13,806 nt of DNA from Desulfuromonadaceae bacterium (GCA_030639985.1 DAOWKG010000159.1:1-13806), one strand, 5' to 3'. Shown: positions 1-6,888, counted from the stretch's first letter. Program-made: numbers and translations. The notes: generated by a model not told the origin, from the sequence alone.

Positions 1-187
1 ATTTGTATTTCTTCTGCTTCTGAAACTTCTTCATAAAATACTGCAACCAGTTCGGCGATCTTGGCCGGTGGCCTAGGCTGCAATTTAAGAAGTTTTCTTT
101 GAGAATGTCAAATTGTTTGGGATTTTTTGCTAATTGATTTTGGTGAGAAAGGTCTACACTACTAACAAAAATGTCCCATATAACACA
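1..187 (-). other. Possible degraded coding remnant at window edge
   Basis: Two overlapping minus-strand frames are open here and both have a protein-like composition. One covers 1..187 and includes LAKNPKQFDILKENFL, but it has no usable start codon. The other, 1..107, includes LQPRPPAKIAELVAVF and is shifted by one base. The second loosely recalls small antitoxin-like proteins with a PPAKIAEV-type segment. A frameshifted remnant running off the left edge would explain both. No start codon or ribosome site supports a living gene, and the similarity is from memory only. Confidence 0.2.
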
Positions 188-224
188 TCATACTTCGCCA
201 TTATCCGGATATTTACGAACAATT

Positions 225-1541
225 TCAGAAATAATACTTGATCCGTAGTTCCAGCTTGCTTTCATTTAGCTTTTCACCATGCTCGGTAAACCTGCCGCCA
301 TCAATGTGTGAATAGCGCAGTCGCAGTTCCCAATTGGTGAAACCGGTATAGACAGCTTCGGGGCTGATGGAATAACTACTATCGTCAAGATTGATAATCG
401 CAGTCACTCCGGGGGTAAAATAGAGCAAATCAAATGGTTCTTTTTGGGTCACTTTGGCATAAATGTAGTTCCGGCCAGATTGCGGTTTTGCATAGCCACT
501 TTTGCTGACAGCAGCAGCCCGATTAAAGAGGCTATCGTCACCAGTATTAACATAGTGGGTATTTGCGGTACTGACCAGTTGATAAAAACGATCCATTTCC
601 GTTTCGGAGTAACCGGCATCGTTATGGTAGTACTCAAGAATTGCAGTGATATCGTTTGCAGTTAAATAGCGCAGCCCAAGAAGATAACTGGTAGCGGCAA
701 TCTCATTGTTTTCCAGAGTTCCAGAATCGTTAAGTACTTTGACTTTTTGCTTTGGGGTATAGGCAACTTCGCCATGAATCTCAAAATTGGTCGCCAGATT
801 TCTGGAGAAATCTATCCCATACTTGGTTGAACGACTGTCGCCGGTGAAGAAGATAAAATCGATATCGGTATCGTGATAGAGAAGATAAAGTTTTGCGGCC
901 AGATTGACATGGTTTTTTTCACCAAAATCATCGTTGACATCGTCCCAAACCGGTAGCATCACTCCGGTCAGGGCTAGCGTCTGCAAGGTGCCAGAAAAAC
1001 TCTTGATCAGATCGACACCGGCACCGATATAACCCTCAAGGGCATCTTCAGGATTGTTTGGATCTTTGGGGCGATCAATAAAACCAACCGGATTCCAAGC
1101 GTACCCTTTACCCCATTTGAAGGTTTTCTTACCCAGTTCGAAGGTAACCGCAGGAGCGGGTTTAATACTGGCATAGGCAGAAAAAACATCAAGAGACTGT
1201 TCCGAGCCAACCTGATCTTGCTGTGCCGAAGCTTGGAGCAACCAGTTAAAATCTACTATCCCTTTATTGTAGTTACCATCCAGTTGAACGGTTGCCAGCA
1301 GCCGATCCAGATCGGTACGGGGGTTATCGTAAAATCCCAGCAGACCAAAAGCGCCATCCTTGTTAATCGAGTTGTGATCCCACTTCACCTCGGCAGAACC
1401 ACCCCAGGTAAAACTCTTTTTTTCAAACTCATCCAGATCAAAGCTGTAGTCATCCGCCAGACTTACTGACGGGATAGAAACCCCTGCCCCGAAAAGGAGC
1501 CCTAACAAAATCAGGGTAAATATTTTTTGCACTAGAAGCAT
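225..1541 (-). CDS. Outer membrane beta-barrel (porin-like) protein
   Basis: This predicted outer membrane barrel of 438 residues is the last gene of the envelope cluster. It starts with a clear signal peptide (hydrophobic core about residues 7-23, likely cleavage after A29 in VSLA|DD). It continues with alternating polar and hydrophobic strands rich in aromatic residues and ends in KYYF, the terminal Phe expected of BAM-assembled barrels. A segment near residues 135-175 with WGKGYAWNPVGFIDRPKDP resembles porin-like proteins often found beside LolA-like genes; that likeness is from memory. The ATG at 1541 is used, but its ribosome site is weak (GGGTCGG). A 284-nt gap with a repeat element separates it from the LolA-like gene, so it may have its own promoter. 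A TTGCAT/AATAAT pair (18-nt spacing) lies in the 60 nt upstream. The transported substrate is unknown. Confidence 0.8.
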   Translation of the reverse strand: MLLVQKIFTLILLGLLFGAGVSIPSVSLADDYSFDLDEFEKKSFTWGGSAEVKWDHNSINKDGAFGLLGFYDNPRTDLDRLLATVQLDGNYNKGIVDFNWLLQASAQQDQVGSEQSLDVFSAYASIKPAPAVTFELGKKTFKWGKGYAWNPVGFIDRPKDPNNPEDALEGYIGAGVDLIKSFSGTLQTLALTGVMLPVWDDVNDDFGEKNHVNLAAKLYLLYHDTDIDFIFFTGDSRSTKYGIDFSRNLATNFEIHGEVAYTPKQKVKVLNDSGTLENNEIAATSYLLGLRYLTANDITAILEYYHNDAGYSETEMDRFYQLVSTANTHYVNTGDDSLFNRAAAVSKSGYAKPQSGRNYIYAKVTQKEPFDLLYFTPGVTAIINLDDSSYSISPEAVYTGFTNWELRLRYSHIDGGRFTEHGEKLNESKLELRIKYYF

Positions 1542-1604
1542 AGCCGACCCATCAGCATTTGATTATTGCAAAACAACTTAAACCAATGCAAAAACCATAT
1601 ATTA

Positions 1605-1820
1605 GCCACAGACACACACGGACAAGGGCATATTCATGAAATCAGAAGAACCAACAAACGTTCCCACACCCGTTCACTGCGCTCACTCAAGCCACAAAGG
1701 TCACAGAGAAACCTTACGGTTGTTTTGCCTTAAACCTTAATCTTGCCTTGGTGAGCTTTGTGCCTTTGTGCGAAATAATGCTTTGCTTTTGTCCTGCAGT
1801 TGTCCGCACCTGTCTGTGGC
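1605..1820. repeat. Palindromic intergenic element with 21-bp inverted ends
   Basis: The ends are 1605-1625 and 1800-1820. Read inward they are GCCACAGACA-n4-CGGACAA on both sides, matching at 17 of 21 bases. Inside lies a second inverted pair: CACAAAGGTCACAGAG near 1692-1707 and the complement of GCACAAAGGCACAAAG near 1756-1771. The whole 216 bp could fold into a long cruciform or hairpin. It contains no ORF of note. It resembles MITE/REP-like intergenic repeats built on 'ccacaga' and 'ctttgtg' words in Deltaproteobacteria, but copy number elsewhere in the genome cannot be seen here. It lies between the LolA-like and barrel genes and may weaken or end read-through. Confidence 0.6.
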
Positions 1821-1825
1821 AGAAA

Positions 1826-2587
1826 CTAGCGTAATTCATCAACCCGTGACAGATAGTTGAGCGTAAAAACCTCATCCGCCAGTTCTTTTTTGTTGATTTT
1901 GGCGTAGACCATAGCCGACTTATAACCTTTATACAGTGGGCTATCGGTTTCCAATACCGATGGGCGGATTATACCGTTGCCAAAATCTTTCGGTTCCTTG
2001 TAGTAGAGGGTTTTGATCAGCATACCGCTGGAAGCAAAACATTCGATGGTCGTTGGCACCAGTGCTTTTTTATCAACCCTCATTTTCAGCGTGTCGTAGG
2101 CGATAGTATTGGTCTTCGCTTTGAGATCAAGGAGATAAAAATCACCCTCTGCGGCCACGTTTGTCACATCATATTCGGCACCGTAATCAAGGCGCAGAAT
2201 ATCGGAATTGTTGAACACCCCGCCGACCACCGATTGTAAACTAGTAATGCGGATCGGCTTCCCAACATTGGGGATATAGAGCCACATATTGTCATTCAGA
2301 CGCAGGGTCGAACGTCCCTTTTCACTCGCCGGAGAAAGAAACAGGGCAACCATTTTATCCTGCCCTTTTTTCACCGAATAGAGGACAAACTCCTTCTTGG
2401 TGCCGTCTGGCTCGATATTGATCAGCTTACGGTACATCTCGTAAGATTCGGGATTTAAATTTTTATCGACCTGCTGCAAGATTGCTGTGCCATCAAGGGC
2501 CTGAGCCATAGTGGTAGCACCCAGCAAAACTGATAGCAGGATAATAATGACTTTATTTTTCCTTAGTAATCGCTTGAACAACTTCAT
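1826..2587 (-). CDS. LolA-like outer membrane lipoprotein-sorting family protein
   Basis: This 253-residue periplasmic protein belongs to the LolA-like group (COG2834/PF17131 type), whose half-open barrel carries acylated or lipid cargo across the periplasm. It has a basic N terminus, a hydrophobic stretch (about residues 12-27) and likely cleavage after AQA (residue 30). The segment GRSTLRLNDNMWLYIPNVGK followed by PIRITSLQSVVGG and NNSDILRLDY is the family hallmark. The start is ATG at 2587, preceded by AGGAG six bases away; a TTG two codons upstream is excluded because it would abut that site. It overlaps the end of the NifX-like gene by 35 nt in another frame, which points to translational coupling. 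With an upstream FtsX-type ABC transporter and a downstream barrel, it is probably the periplasmic shuttle of the cluster. It differs from housekeeping LolA, so its cargo is unknown. Confidence 0.85.
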   Translation of the reverse strand: MKLFKRLLRKNKVIIILLSVLLGATTMAQALDGTAILQQVDKNLNPESYEMYRKLINIEPDGTKKEFVLYSVKKGQDKMVALFLSPASEKGRSTLRLNDNMWLYIPNVGKPIRITSLQSVVGGVFNNSDILRLDYGAEYDVTNVAAEGDFYLLDLKAKTNTIAYDTLKMRVDKKALVPTTIECFASSGMLIKTLYYKEPKDFGNGIIRPSVLETDSPLYKGYKSAMVYAKINKKELADEVFTLNYLSRVDELR

Positions 2588-2957
2588 GGGCAACTCCTGT
2601 TTGCGAAATATATTTTATTTTGTATGAACTCAAGGCTTGTTCCATCTTGGTTCCAAATTCTCCGGCGACAACCAAAGCAACCCCTTTATCAGAGAGGACA
2701 TCAGCCACTTTTGGACCGGCCCCACCGGGAACACCAGAAAAAGAATTTCTCTCTGCGTCTAGAAAATTCCCACTGTTATCAAAAAAAAGAAAGTAGGCCG
2801 CCCGACCAGCTTTTTTGCTAACCGTTGCCTCTGGCCCCGAGTCATTGGCCGCAACGGCGATTGAAGCGATATCCTCCGCAGAGTTAGCATTGAAAACCAT
2901 GACTAGGCCGAAAAAAATCACGAGAAAGTATAGTTTGATATTTTTATAACACATCAT
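2553..2957 (-). CDS. Exported NifX/NifB-like (FeMo-cofactor-binding fold) protein
   Basis: This 134-residue protein has a signal peptide (hydrophobic residues 9-22, likely cleavage after NANSA at residue 27) followed by one domain of the dinitrogenase iron-molybdenum cofactor biosynthesis family (PF02579: NifX, NifY, NifB C-terminus). The recognisable pattern is IASIAVAANDSG, then VSKKAGRAAYFLFFD, GGAGPKVADVLSDKGVALVV, AGEFGTKMEQAL, and a final GVAHEVVQAI. The usual FG after the 'VS' strand is AG here, and the mature part has no Cys. Its only His is H123 in the last helix, so metal-cluster ligands are not obvious. AGGAG lies four bases before ATG 2957; the ATG at 2954 is also possible. It starts 34 nt after the permease stop and overlaps the LolA-like gene. 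Classical members are cytoplasmic, so export and this location are unusual. Its function is unknown. Confidence 0.8.
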   Translation of the reverse strand: MMCYKNIKLYFLVIFFGLVMVFNANSAEDIASIAVAANDSGPEATVSKKAGRAAYFLFFDNSGNFLDAERNSFSGVPGGAGPKVADVLSDKGVALVVAGEFGTKMEQALSSYKIKYISQTGVAHEVVQAITKEK

Positions 2958-2991
2958 AATTCTCCTGTTTACAATTTGTCAGACTTGCTTT

Positions 2992-4236
2992 TTAAACATG
3001 CTTCAGCGCAGTAATCGGATCCATTTTGGCCGCTTTCCAGGCTGGCTGCAAACTGGCAAGCACGGCAATCGCAATAACTATCACCACAACCAAAATCACA
3101 TCAGTAGTCCCTATTGTCGGAGAGAGCAACAATCCCGTTTGGCGACCGAAATCGAAACTGATCTGCGTCGCATTCATGATCGCAATACCGACCAAACTGA
3201 TTGCCGTACCGACAGTCGTTCCCAGAACCCCCATCAAAAAACCTTCGACCACAAAGAGGCTAAGAATTTTACTTGGTAACGTCCCAATAGCGGCGATGGT
3301 GCCGATTTCATTGATGCGTTCGTAGACCGCCATGATCATGACGTTCATAATACTGACCAGCACAATAGCCACCAGCATGATCTTGATGAAGAAGGTCATC
3401 AGATCGATCATCTTGGCAATATTGAAAAACGGCGAAATGCTCTCCCAGGTATGCACCTCAAAAACTGGCATCCCCTGAGCGTTTTTCATTTCACCCAGTT
3501 GCTGCTGCAAACTGGCATAGACAGCTGGAAGTTGGTCTATATTTTTCAGGCGAATAGCAACTTCACTCACCTCAGCAGCGCCAATCCGGAGTAGAGATTT
3601 AGCATCATCAATATGGATCATGCCATCACGCCCACCGGGGCCCGAAATGCCTTCGAGAATTCCGCGCACCATAAAGTTCTGACCGTTGACCGAACCATCC
3701 TTGTTGTTGGCAACCAGAACAATGCCGTCACCAACCTTGACCTTCATCCCCTTGGAGATCAACTCCGGGATCAGGATCTCCCCCGCCTTGATAAGTCCCC
3801 CTCTTTCTCCGGCAATGATGCGATCGGTCAGCAATGGTGCCGTCTTGATTTCATCCAGCGGGGTGACGGCATTCAAACGGATGTTGGTGGTTTCGATAAA
3901 ATTGCTGAACATCGCCCCCAACTTGATCCGCATCGAATAAGCTTCAACCGCCTCTTCGGCAGCCAGAATCTGCTCAACCTTGGCGATCTGCTTATCGGTC
4001 AAGTTGCGGTTAAGGGGTAAACTATCGATTGATGCGAGGTAGCCTTTTTTATGAATTTGAACATGGCCGAGCATTGAATCGGTGATCTGGCCAACCATCA
4101 ATGCTTTGAAAGAACCAGAAATGGAGATAAACAGCAATACCGAAACCACTCCCAGAGTGATCAACATCGAAGTCAGCAAGGTACGGCGTTTATAGCGGAA
4201 CAAATTTCTCGCTGCGAGCTTAAATATATTACCCAT
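2992..4236 (-). CDS. ABC transporter permease, FtsX/LolC/MacB type
   Basis: This inner membrane permease of 414 residues has the four-helix MacB/LolCDE architecture: a membrane helix at about 20-40, a large periplasmic domain at about 45-275, then helices at about 279-303, 325-352 and 377-397. The N-terminal AARNLFRYKRRTLLT and the C-terminal KAAKMDPITALKHV are typical of the family. ATG 4236 is chosen because GGAGG lies five bases upstream and the conserved N terminus begins there. An upstream in-frame start at 4359 would overlap the ATPase by 131 nt. The chosen start overlaps the ATPase stop by 8 nt (ATGGGTAA), so the two are translated together. Such transporters act mechanically on periplasmic or membrane cargo rather than moving it through a channel. 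Only one permease is present, so a homodimer is likely. Cargo is not identified. Confidence 0.9.
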   Translation of the reverse strand: MGNIFKLAARNLFRYKRRTLLTSMLITLGVVSVLLFISISGSFKALMVGQITDSMLGHVQIHKKGYLASIDSLPLNRNLTDKQIAKVEQILAAEEAVEAYSMRIKLGAMFSNFIETTNIRLNAVTPLDEIKTAPLLTDRIIAGERGGLIKAGEILIPELISKGMKVKVGDGIVLVANNKDGSVNGQNFMVRGILEGISGPGGRDGMIHIDDAKSLLRIGAAEVSEVAIRLKNIDQLPAVYASLQQQLGEMKNAQGMPVFEVHTWESISPFFNIAKMIDLMTFFIKIMLVAIVLVSIMNVMIMAVYERINEIGTIAAIGTLPSKILSLFVVEGFLMGVLGTTVGTAISLVGIAIMNATQISFDFGRQTGLLLSPTIGTTDVILVVVIVIAIAVLASLQPAWKAAKMDPITALKHV

Positions 4237-4933
4237 GATGACCTCCAGCAGCCGTTTTTTGTCGCTGCAATATGCCGTCTTCGAGTTCAAAGGTGATTTC
4301 AACGTTATCGACAATGCGTGGATCATGGGTCGAAAAGACAAATGTCGTCTTATATTCATTGCGCATTAGCTTCATCAGATCGATCACCATATTGGCAGTT
4401 TTTCGATCCAGATTGGCAGTTGGCTCATCAGCAAGCACCAGTTTGGCATTGGTCACCAAGGCTCTGGCCACGGCAACCCGCTGTTTCTGTCCACCCGAAA
4501 TCTGACTGGGATACTTGCGTCCCTGATCTGCCATCCCGACAGCATCCAACATTTCCTGAACCCGTTTTTTACGTTTATCGGTCGGCCAGTTTTGCACCAT
4601 CAGTAATGGATATTCGACGTTTTCAAACACCGTCAACACCGGGATCAGGTTAAAATCCTGAAACACAAAGCCGATATGCTCACCCCGAAAGCGGGCCGCA
4701 TCCTGACGACTCAAGTTGGTGATGTCCTGCCCAACCACCTGAAGTTCACCTGATGTCGGTGGATCGAGGCAACCAATCATGTTCAACAACGTCGACTTGC
4801 CACTCCCCGAAGGACCAATAAAAGATACAAACGATGCCGGCTCAATCGAAAAATCGACCCCACGGATCGCTTCTACCTTGATATCGCCAGCGACATAGGT
4901 TTTAACCAACTGCTTTGCAATGATTACAGACAT
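4229..4933 (-). CDS. ABC transporter ATP-binding protein, LolD/MacB type
   Basis: This 234-residue nucleotide-binding subunit has all catalytic motifs intact: Walker A GPSGSGKST (residues 40-48), Q-loop Gln at 92, signature ISGGQ (145-149), Walker B LVLADEP with the catalytic Glu at 170, D-loop NLD (174-176) and switch His at 203 (STHD). It also carries the FENVEYPLL segment found in LolD, MacB and FtsE relatives. Length fits the family. The start ATG 4933 is preceded by a purine-rich AGAGAG about 8 bases away. It is the first gene of the envelope cluster, following a 186-nt gap with a TATAAT hexamer. It partners the overlapping permease. It is not certain whether the complex serves lipoprotein release, lipid transport or an exported peptide; the downstream LolA-like gene favours the first two. 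Confidence 0.92.
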   Translation of the reverse strand: MSVIIAKQLVKTYVAGDIKVEAIRGVDFSIEPASFVSFIGPSGSGKSTLLNMIGCLDPPTSGELQVVGQDITNLSRQDAARFRGEHIGFVFQDFNLIPVLTVFENVEYPLLMVQNWPTDKRKKRVQEMLDAVGMADQGRKYPSQISGGQKQRVAVARALVTNAKLVLADEPTANLDRKTANMVIDLMKLMRNEYKTTFVFSTHDPRIVDNVEITFELEDGILQRQKTAAGGHHG

Positions 4934-5037
4934 AGATTTTTCTCTCTTTAGATTTGTTAGTTAACAGCCTATACACATTTTATCAGTGTTATTCTCTGAC
5001 AGCAGAATCCAGCGTTTATGATTTGTTAGTAGGTATA

Positions 5038-5099
5038 ATTATAACGAATAAAATCGAAAGGGTGGGTTAAGAAGTGTAAAGTTAAGTGAAAATCGAAAG
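5038..5099 (-). promoter_or_regulatory. Putative promoter and repeats before the ABC/NifX-like/LolA-like cluster
   Basis: A perfect TATAAT on the minus strand occupies 5038-5043, about 105 nt before the ATPase start. No good -35 hexamer is present at 16-18 nt; the expected place reads CCCACC. Two copies of CTTTCGATTTT (minus strand; 5050-5060 and 5089-5099) lie beside and upstream of that spot, 39 bp apart, and could be activator sites compensating for the weak -35. A further direct repeat, GATTTGTTAGT on the plus strand at 4951-4961 and 5020-5030, lies downstream in the predicted leader. Confidence 0.35.
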
Positions 5100-5119
5100 C
5101 GGCTTAGCAACGTAACAAT

Positions 5120-6634
5120 TCAAGCTTGAAGCAGTTCTTCCTCCTCCAGATCGTTCGCTGCCACTTGAAGAGCCGAATAGATCAGGTAGCGAAAACCACC
5201 CTGATCGACATTTTCTATAATCGACACCGGGCCGCTGATATCGGTCGGTATTTCTTCTTTGACTTCTCCCAGCCCGAGGGTAACATTGTCTTTAATTGCC
5301 CCCAGAGCATTGATTTTGGGATTGGCAGTTGGGTGATCATCGGCAGTAAATTGCTGTAATTCTTCAGCAACATCCTCCCGTTCTGACTCCAGATTGACAT
5401 TCCGCTGAGTCAGAATGCCGATACGCAATTCAAGCGCTTCACGCAATGCCTTGCGCTGCGTGGAAAGTGGTTTATTGTTCAATGATGCTAGCGTTTTGGA
5501 GATATTTTTAAGCTGCCCAATAACACTTTTAAGCTGGTAGCGGAGATAATTAAGGCGATCGGTTTCGGGGAAATAGACACCTGCGGTCAAACGAGTTGCG
5601 GCGCCGGAACGAGTACCAAAAATCTTTGCTTCTATCCCCTCCATCGCAACAACCTCTCCGCCTGCAATTAAGCCGTTAGGGACGTTGATACTGCCAGTTG
5701 CCTTGATGCTCGAATTACGGGATTCATTGGTGATGTGGATGTCACCCCAGCATTCAATTATCGCTTGGTTCAGGTAACGTGCTTGAAATGATCCTTCGCA
5801 AGTAACTTTGCCCCTACCCAAACCCGCCATGGAGCCGATAGTGACTGGACCATCAGCACTAATCTGACAGGCTCCCACAGCACCGACGACATTGATCCCC
5901 TTAGTCGCCGTGATATTGAAATCGTCCAGGACATCCCCTTTGATGTCAACAAAACCATTGAACCTGATATGGCCAATGCTTAAATCAACATCACCATTGA
6001 CGACAAACTCTTCACTAATAGAAAGGATGTTGTTCTCAAATACTACCCGCCCTGCCTGGTCGGCAATTGCCTGAGTGCCATCATCGCTGACACGTACCCC
6101 AGCTCCAGCGACGACCCTGCTGGGCTTACCGGATCTTGGTAGAATAGGCTCACCAGTTATGGTTTTCCCCGGCTTTCCAGCTGTCGGCAGGTAAATATTG
6201 CCAATCTGTTGCCCCGATTCGACATTGGAAAAATTCTGGATTGATTTAAAATCGACCCGGCCAGACTGGTCTTCCGTCAGGTCAGCTTTTTCTTTGCCGG
6301 TTGTGACAATAAGCTCAAACCAGCCATCCGTTCCATGTATCGGCTCAAACCCTGAAGCGAGCAAAATACTTTCTTGGTTCGCACCATGTGCAGCTTCTGC
6401 GCAGAACAAAGCAATTTGCTCAAGATCGATTGCTTCGGTAATTTTATGCTTGTGTAATATAGATATAAGTTCAGTCGGGGGGATACTATTGTTTACATCG
6501 TAGATGTTGATAGTGGCACGACACTCCAGCTCACTGTTGTGCGCTTCAAGACTTAATCGGTAAGCATCATTAACATACTCCCCAAGATTCTTGATGCCGA
6601 TATTAACGGCTTTGCTGGCTGGCGCTGTTGCCAT
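5120..6634 (-). CDS. DUF342/FapA-like protein under riboswitch control
   Basis: This 504-residue cytoplasmic protein of the DUF342 (FapA, 'flagellar assembly protein A') family has no signal peptide or membrane helix. The N-terminal region (about 1-100) is followed by the family core, starting near GWFELIVTTG and GRVDFKSIQNF. It continues through VESGQQIGNIYLPTAGKPG and a repetitive stretch (about 200-350) with GDVDLSIGHIRFNGFVDIKG and SIKATGSINVPNGLIAGGEV, typical of a right-handed beta-helix. A coiled-coil-rich part (about 365-435) and an acidic end (NDLEEEELLQA) complete it. ATG 6634 has AGAGGA four to six bases upstream. FapA relatives have been linked to flagellar assembly or polar localisation, but no flagellar gene is in view, so that role is not assumed here. 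The leader carries a GEMM-I riboswitch and terminator, so expression should follow a cyclic dinucleotide. Confidence 0.85.
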   Translation of the reverse strand: MATAPASKAVNIGIKNLGEYVNDAYRLSLEAHNSELECRATINIYDVNNSIPPTELISILHKHKITEAIDLEQIALFCAEAAHGANQESILLASGFEPIHGTDGWFELIVTTGKEKADLTEDQSGRVDFKSIQNFSNVESGQQIGNIYLPTAGKPGKTITGEPILPRSGKPSRVVAGAGVRVSDDGTQAIADQAGRVVFENNILSISEEFVVNGDVDLSIGHIRFNGFVDIKGDVLDDFNITATKGINVVGAVGACQISADGPVTIGSMAGLGRGKVTCEGSFQARYLNQAIIECWGDIHITNESRNSSIKATGSINVPNGLIAGGEVVAMEGIEAKIFGTRSGAATRLTAGVYFPETDRLNYLRYQLKSVIGQLKNISKTLASLNNKPLSTQRKALREALELRIGILTQRNVNLESEREDVAEELQQFTADDHPTANPKINALGAIKDNVTLGLGEVKEEIPTDISGPVSIIENVDQGGFRYLIYSALQVAANDLEEEELLQA

Positions 6635-6661
6635 GCTTCCTCTGCTAATCTTAGCTGTTCA

Positions 6662-6688
6662 CCTCCAGATACCTACCCGTACCGGAGG
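6662..6688 (-). promoter_or_regulatory. Leader hairpin between terminator and DUF342 start
   Basis: On the minus strand CCUCCGG pairs with CUGGAGG (one G-U), and the inner UAC pairs with GUA around a GGGUAG loop with one bulged U, giving a stem of about 10 bp. It has no U-tract, so it is not a terminator. It lies about 28 nt before the start codon and hides a decoy GGAGG, leaving the true site AGAGGA free. The sister leader before the sensor gene lacks it. Role unknown. Confidence 0.35.
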
Positions 6689-6720
6689 GAGTTTATTTCA
6701 ATATTTTGAATTCTAAGTGT

Positions 6721-6758
6721 AAAAAAAGGCCCCACTTCATACCGAAGAGGGACCCTTT
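6721..6758 (-). terminator. Riboswitch-linked intrinsic terminator (copy 1)
   Basis: The RNA hairpin has arms AAAGG(G)UCCCUCUUC and GAAGUGGGGCCUUU closing a GGUAU loop, about 13 pairs with one bulge and one U-U mismatch, followed by seven U residues. Its CUUCGGUA (plus-strand complement at 6740-6747) is exactly complementary to UACCGAAG at the aptamer 3' end (6767-6774), giving an 8-bp antiterminator option. Ligand binding should hold UACCGAAG in the aptamer and so favour termination, predicting an OFF switch. Confidence 0.8.
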
Positions 6759-6762
6759 GTTG

Positions 6763-6845
6763 ATTTCTTCGGTAACCCGGCCATCCCAGAGGGATCCGTG
6801 GCTTTGCGTCCCCAGATTGCTCTGGGTTTGCGATTATCGGAAAAT
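6763..6845 (-). ncRNA. GEMM-I cyclic dinucleotide riboswitch aptamer (copy 1)
   Basis: The minus strand carries the GEMM-I hallmarks in order: GCAAACCC, a hairpin CCCAGA-GCAA-UCUGGG with a GNRA loop, GGGACGCAAAGCCACGG, a hairpin AUCCC-UCU-GGGAU, then GGCCGGGUUACCGAAG. Flanking AUUUU and GAAAU can form the closing stem. The family binds c-di-GMP; a Geobacter subgroup binds 3',3'-cGAMP. The base before GCAAACC is C (AAUCGCAAACC), where the sister copy has G (AAUGGCAAACC). I take this to be the position, 20 in Vc2 numbering, that contacts ligand, so specificity may be altered or binding weakened. It controls the DUF342 gene about 130 nt downstream. Confidence 0.9.
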
Positions 6846-6859
6846 ATTTATTTTCTTTA

Positions 6860-6888
6860 GGAATAACTGCTACTTAAAATAAAATCAA
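6860..6888 (-). promoter_or_regulatory. Putative sigma-70 promoter before riboswitch copy 1
   Basis: On the minus strand TTGATT (6883-6888) and TATTCC (6860-6865) are separated by 17 nt, placing the transcription start near 6853, just before the aptamer stem begins at 6845. The layout and several bases match the region before riboswitch copy 2. The -10 is a poor match, so this is tentative. Confidence 0.4.

Noticed and set aside
179..192. 14-bp repeat TATAACACATCATA shared with 2945-2958
   Set aside because: One exact 14-mer match in nearly 14 kb is close to chance expectation, and the flanks do not extend it.
188..265. 25-residue minus-strand frame overlapping the barrel gene end
   Set aside because: No ribosome site and no recognisable product; it lies mostly within the barrel coding sequence.
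3613..4020. Plus-strand open frames, the longest about 135 residues, opposite the permease
   Set aside because: They are antisense to genes with clear family motifs and have no family-like sequence of their own.
4237..4359. 41-residue N-terminal extension of the permease
   Set aside because: It would overlap the ATPase gene almost entirely, has no family-like sequence, and the start at 4236 has an ideal GGAGG site.
6834..6857. FliA-like promoter (TAAA ... CCGATAA, minus strand) before the DUF342 gene
   Set aside because: Attractive for a FapA-like gene, but the spacing is one base short, the first G of GCCGATAA is T, and transcription would begin inside the aptamer and destroy it.
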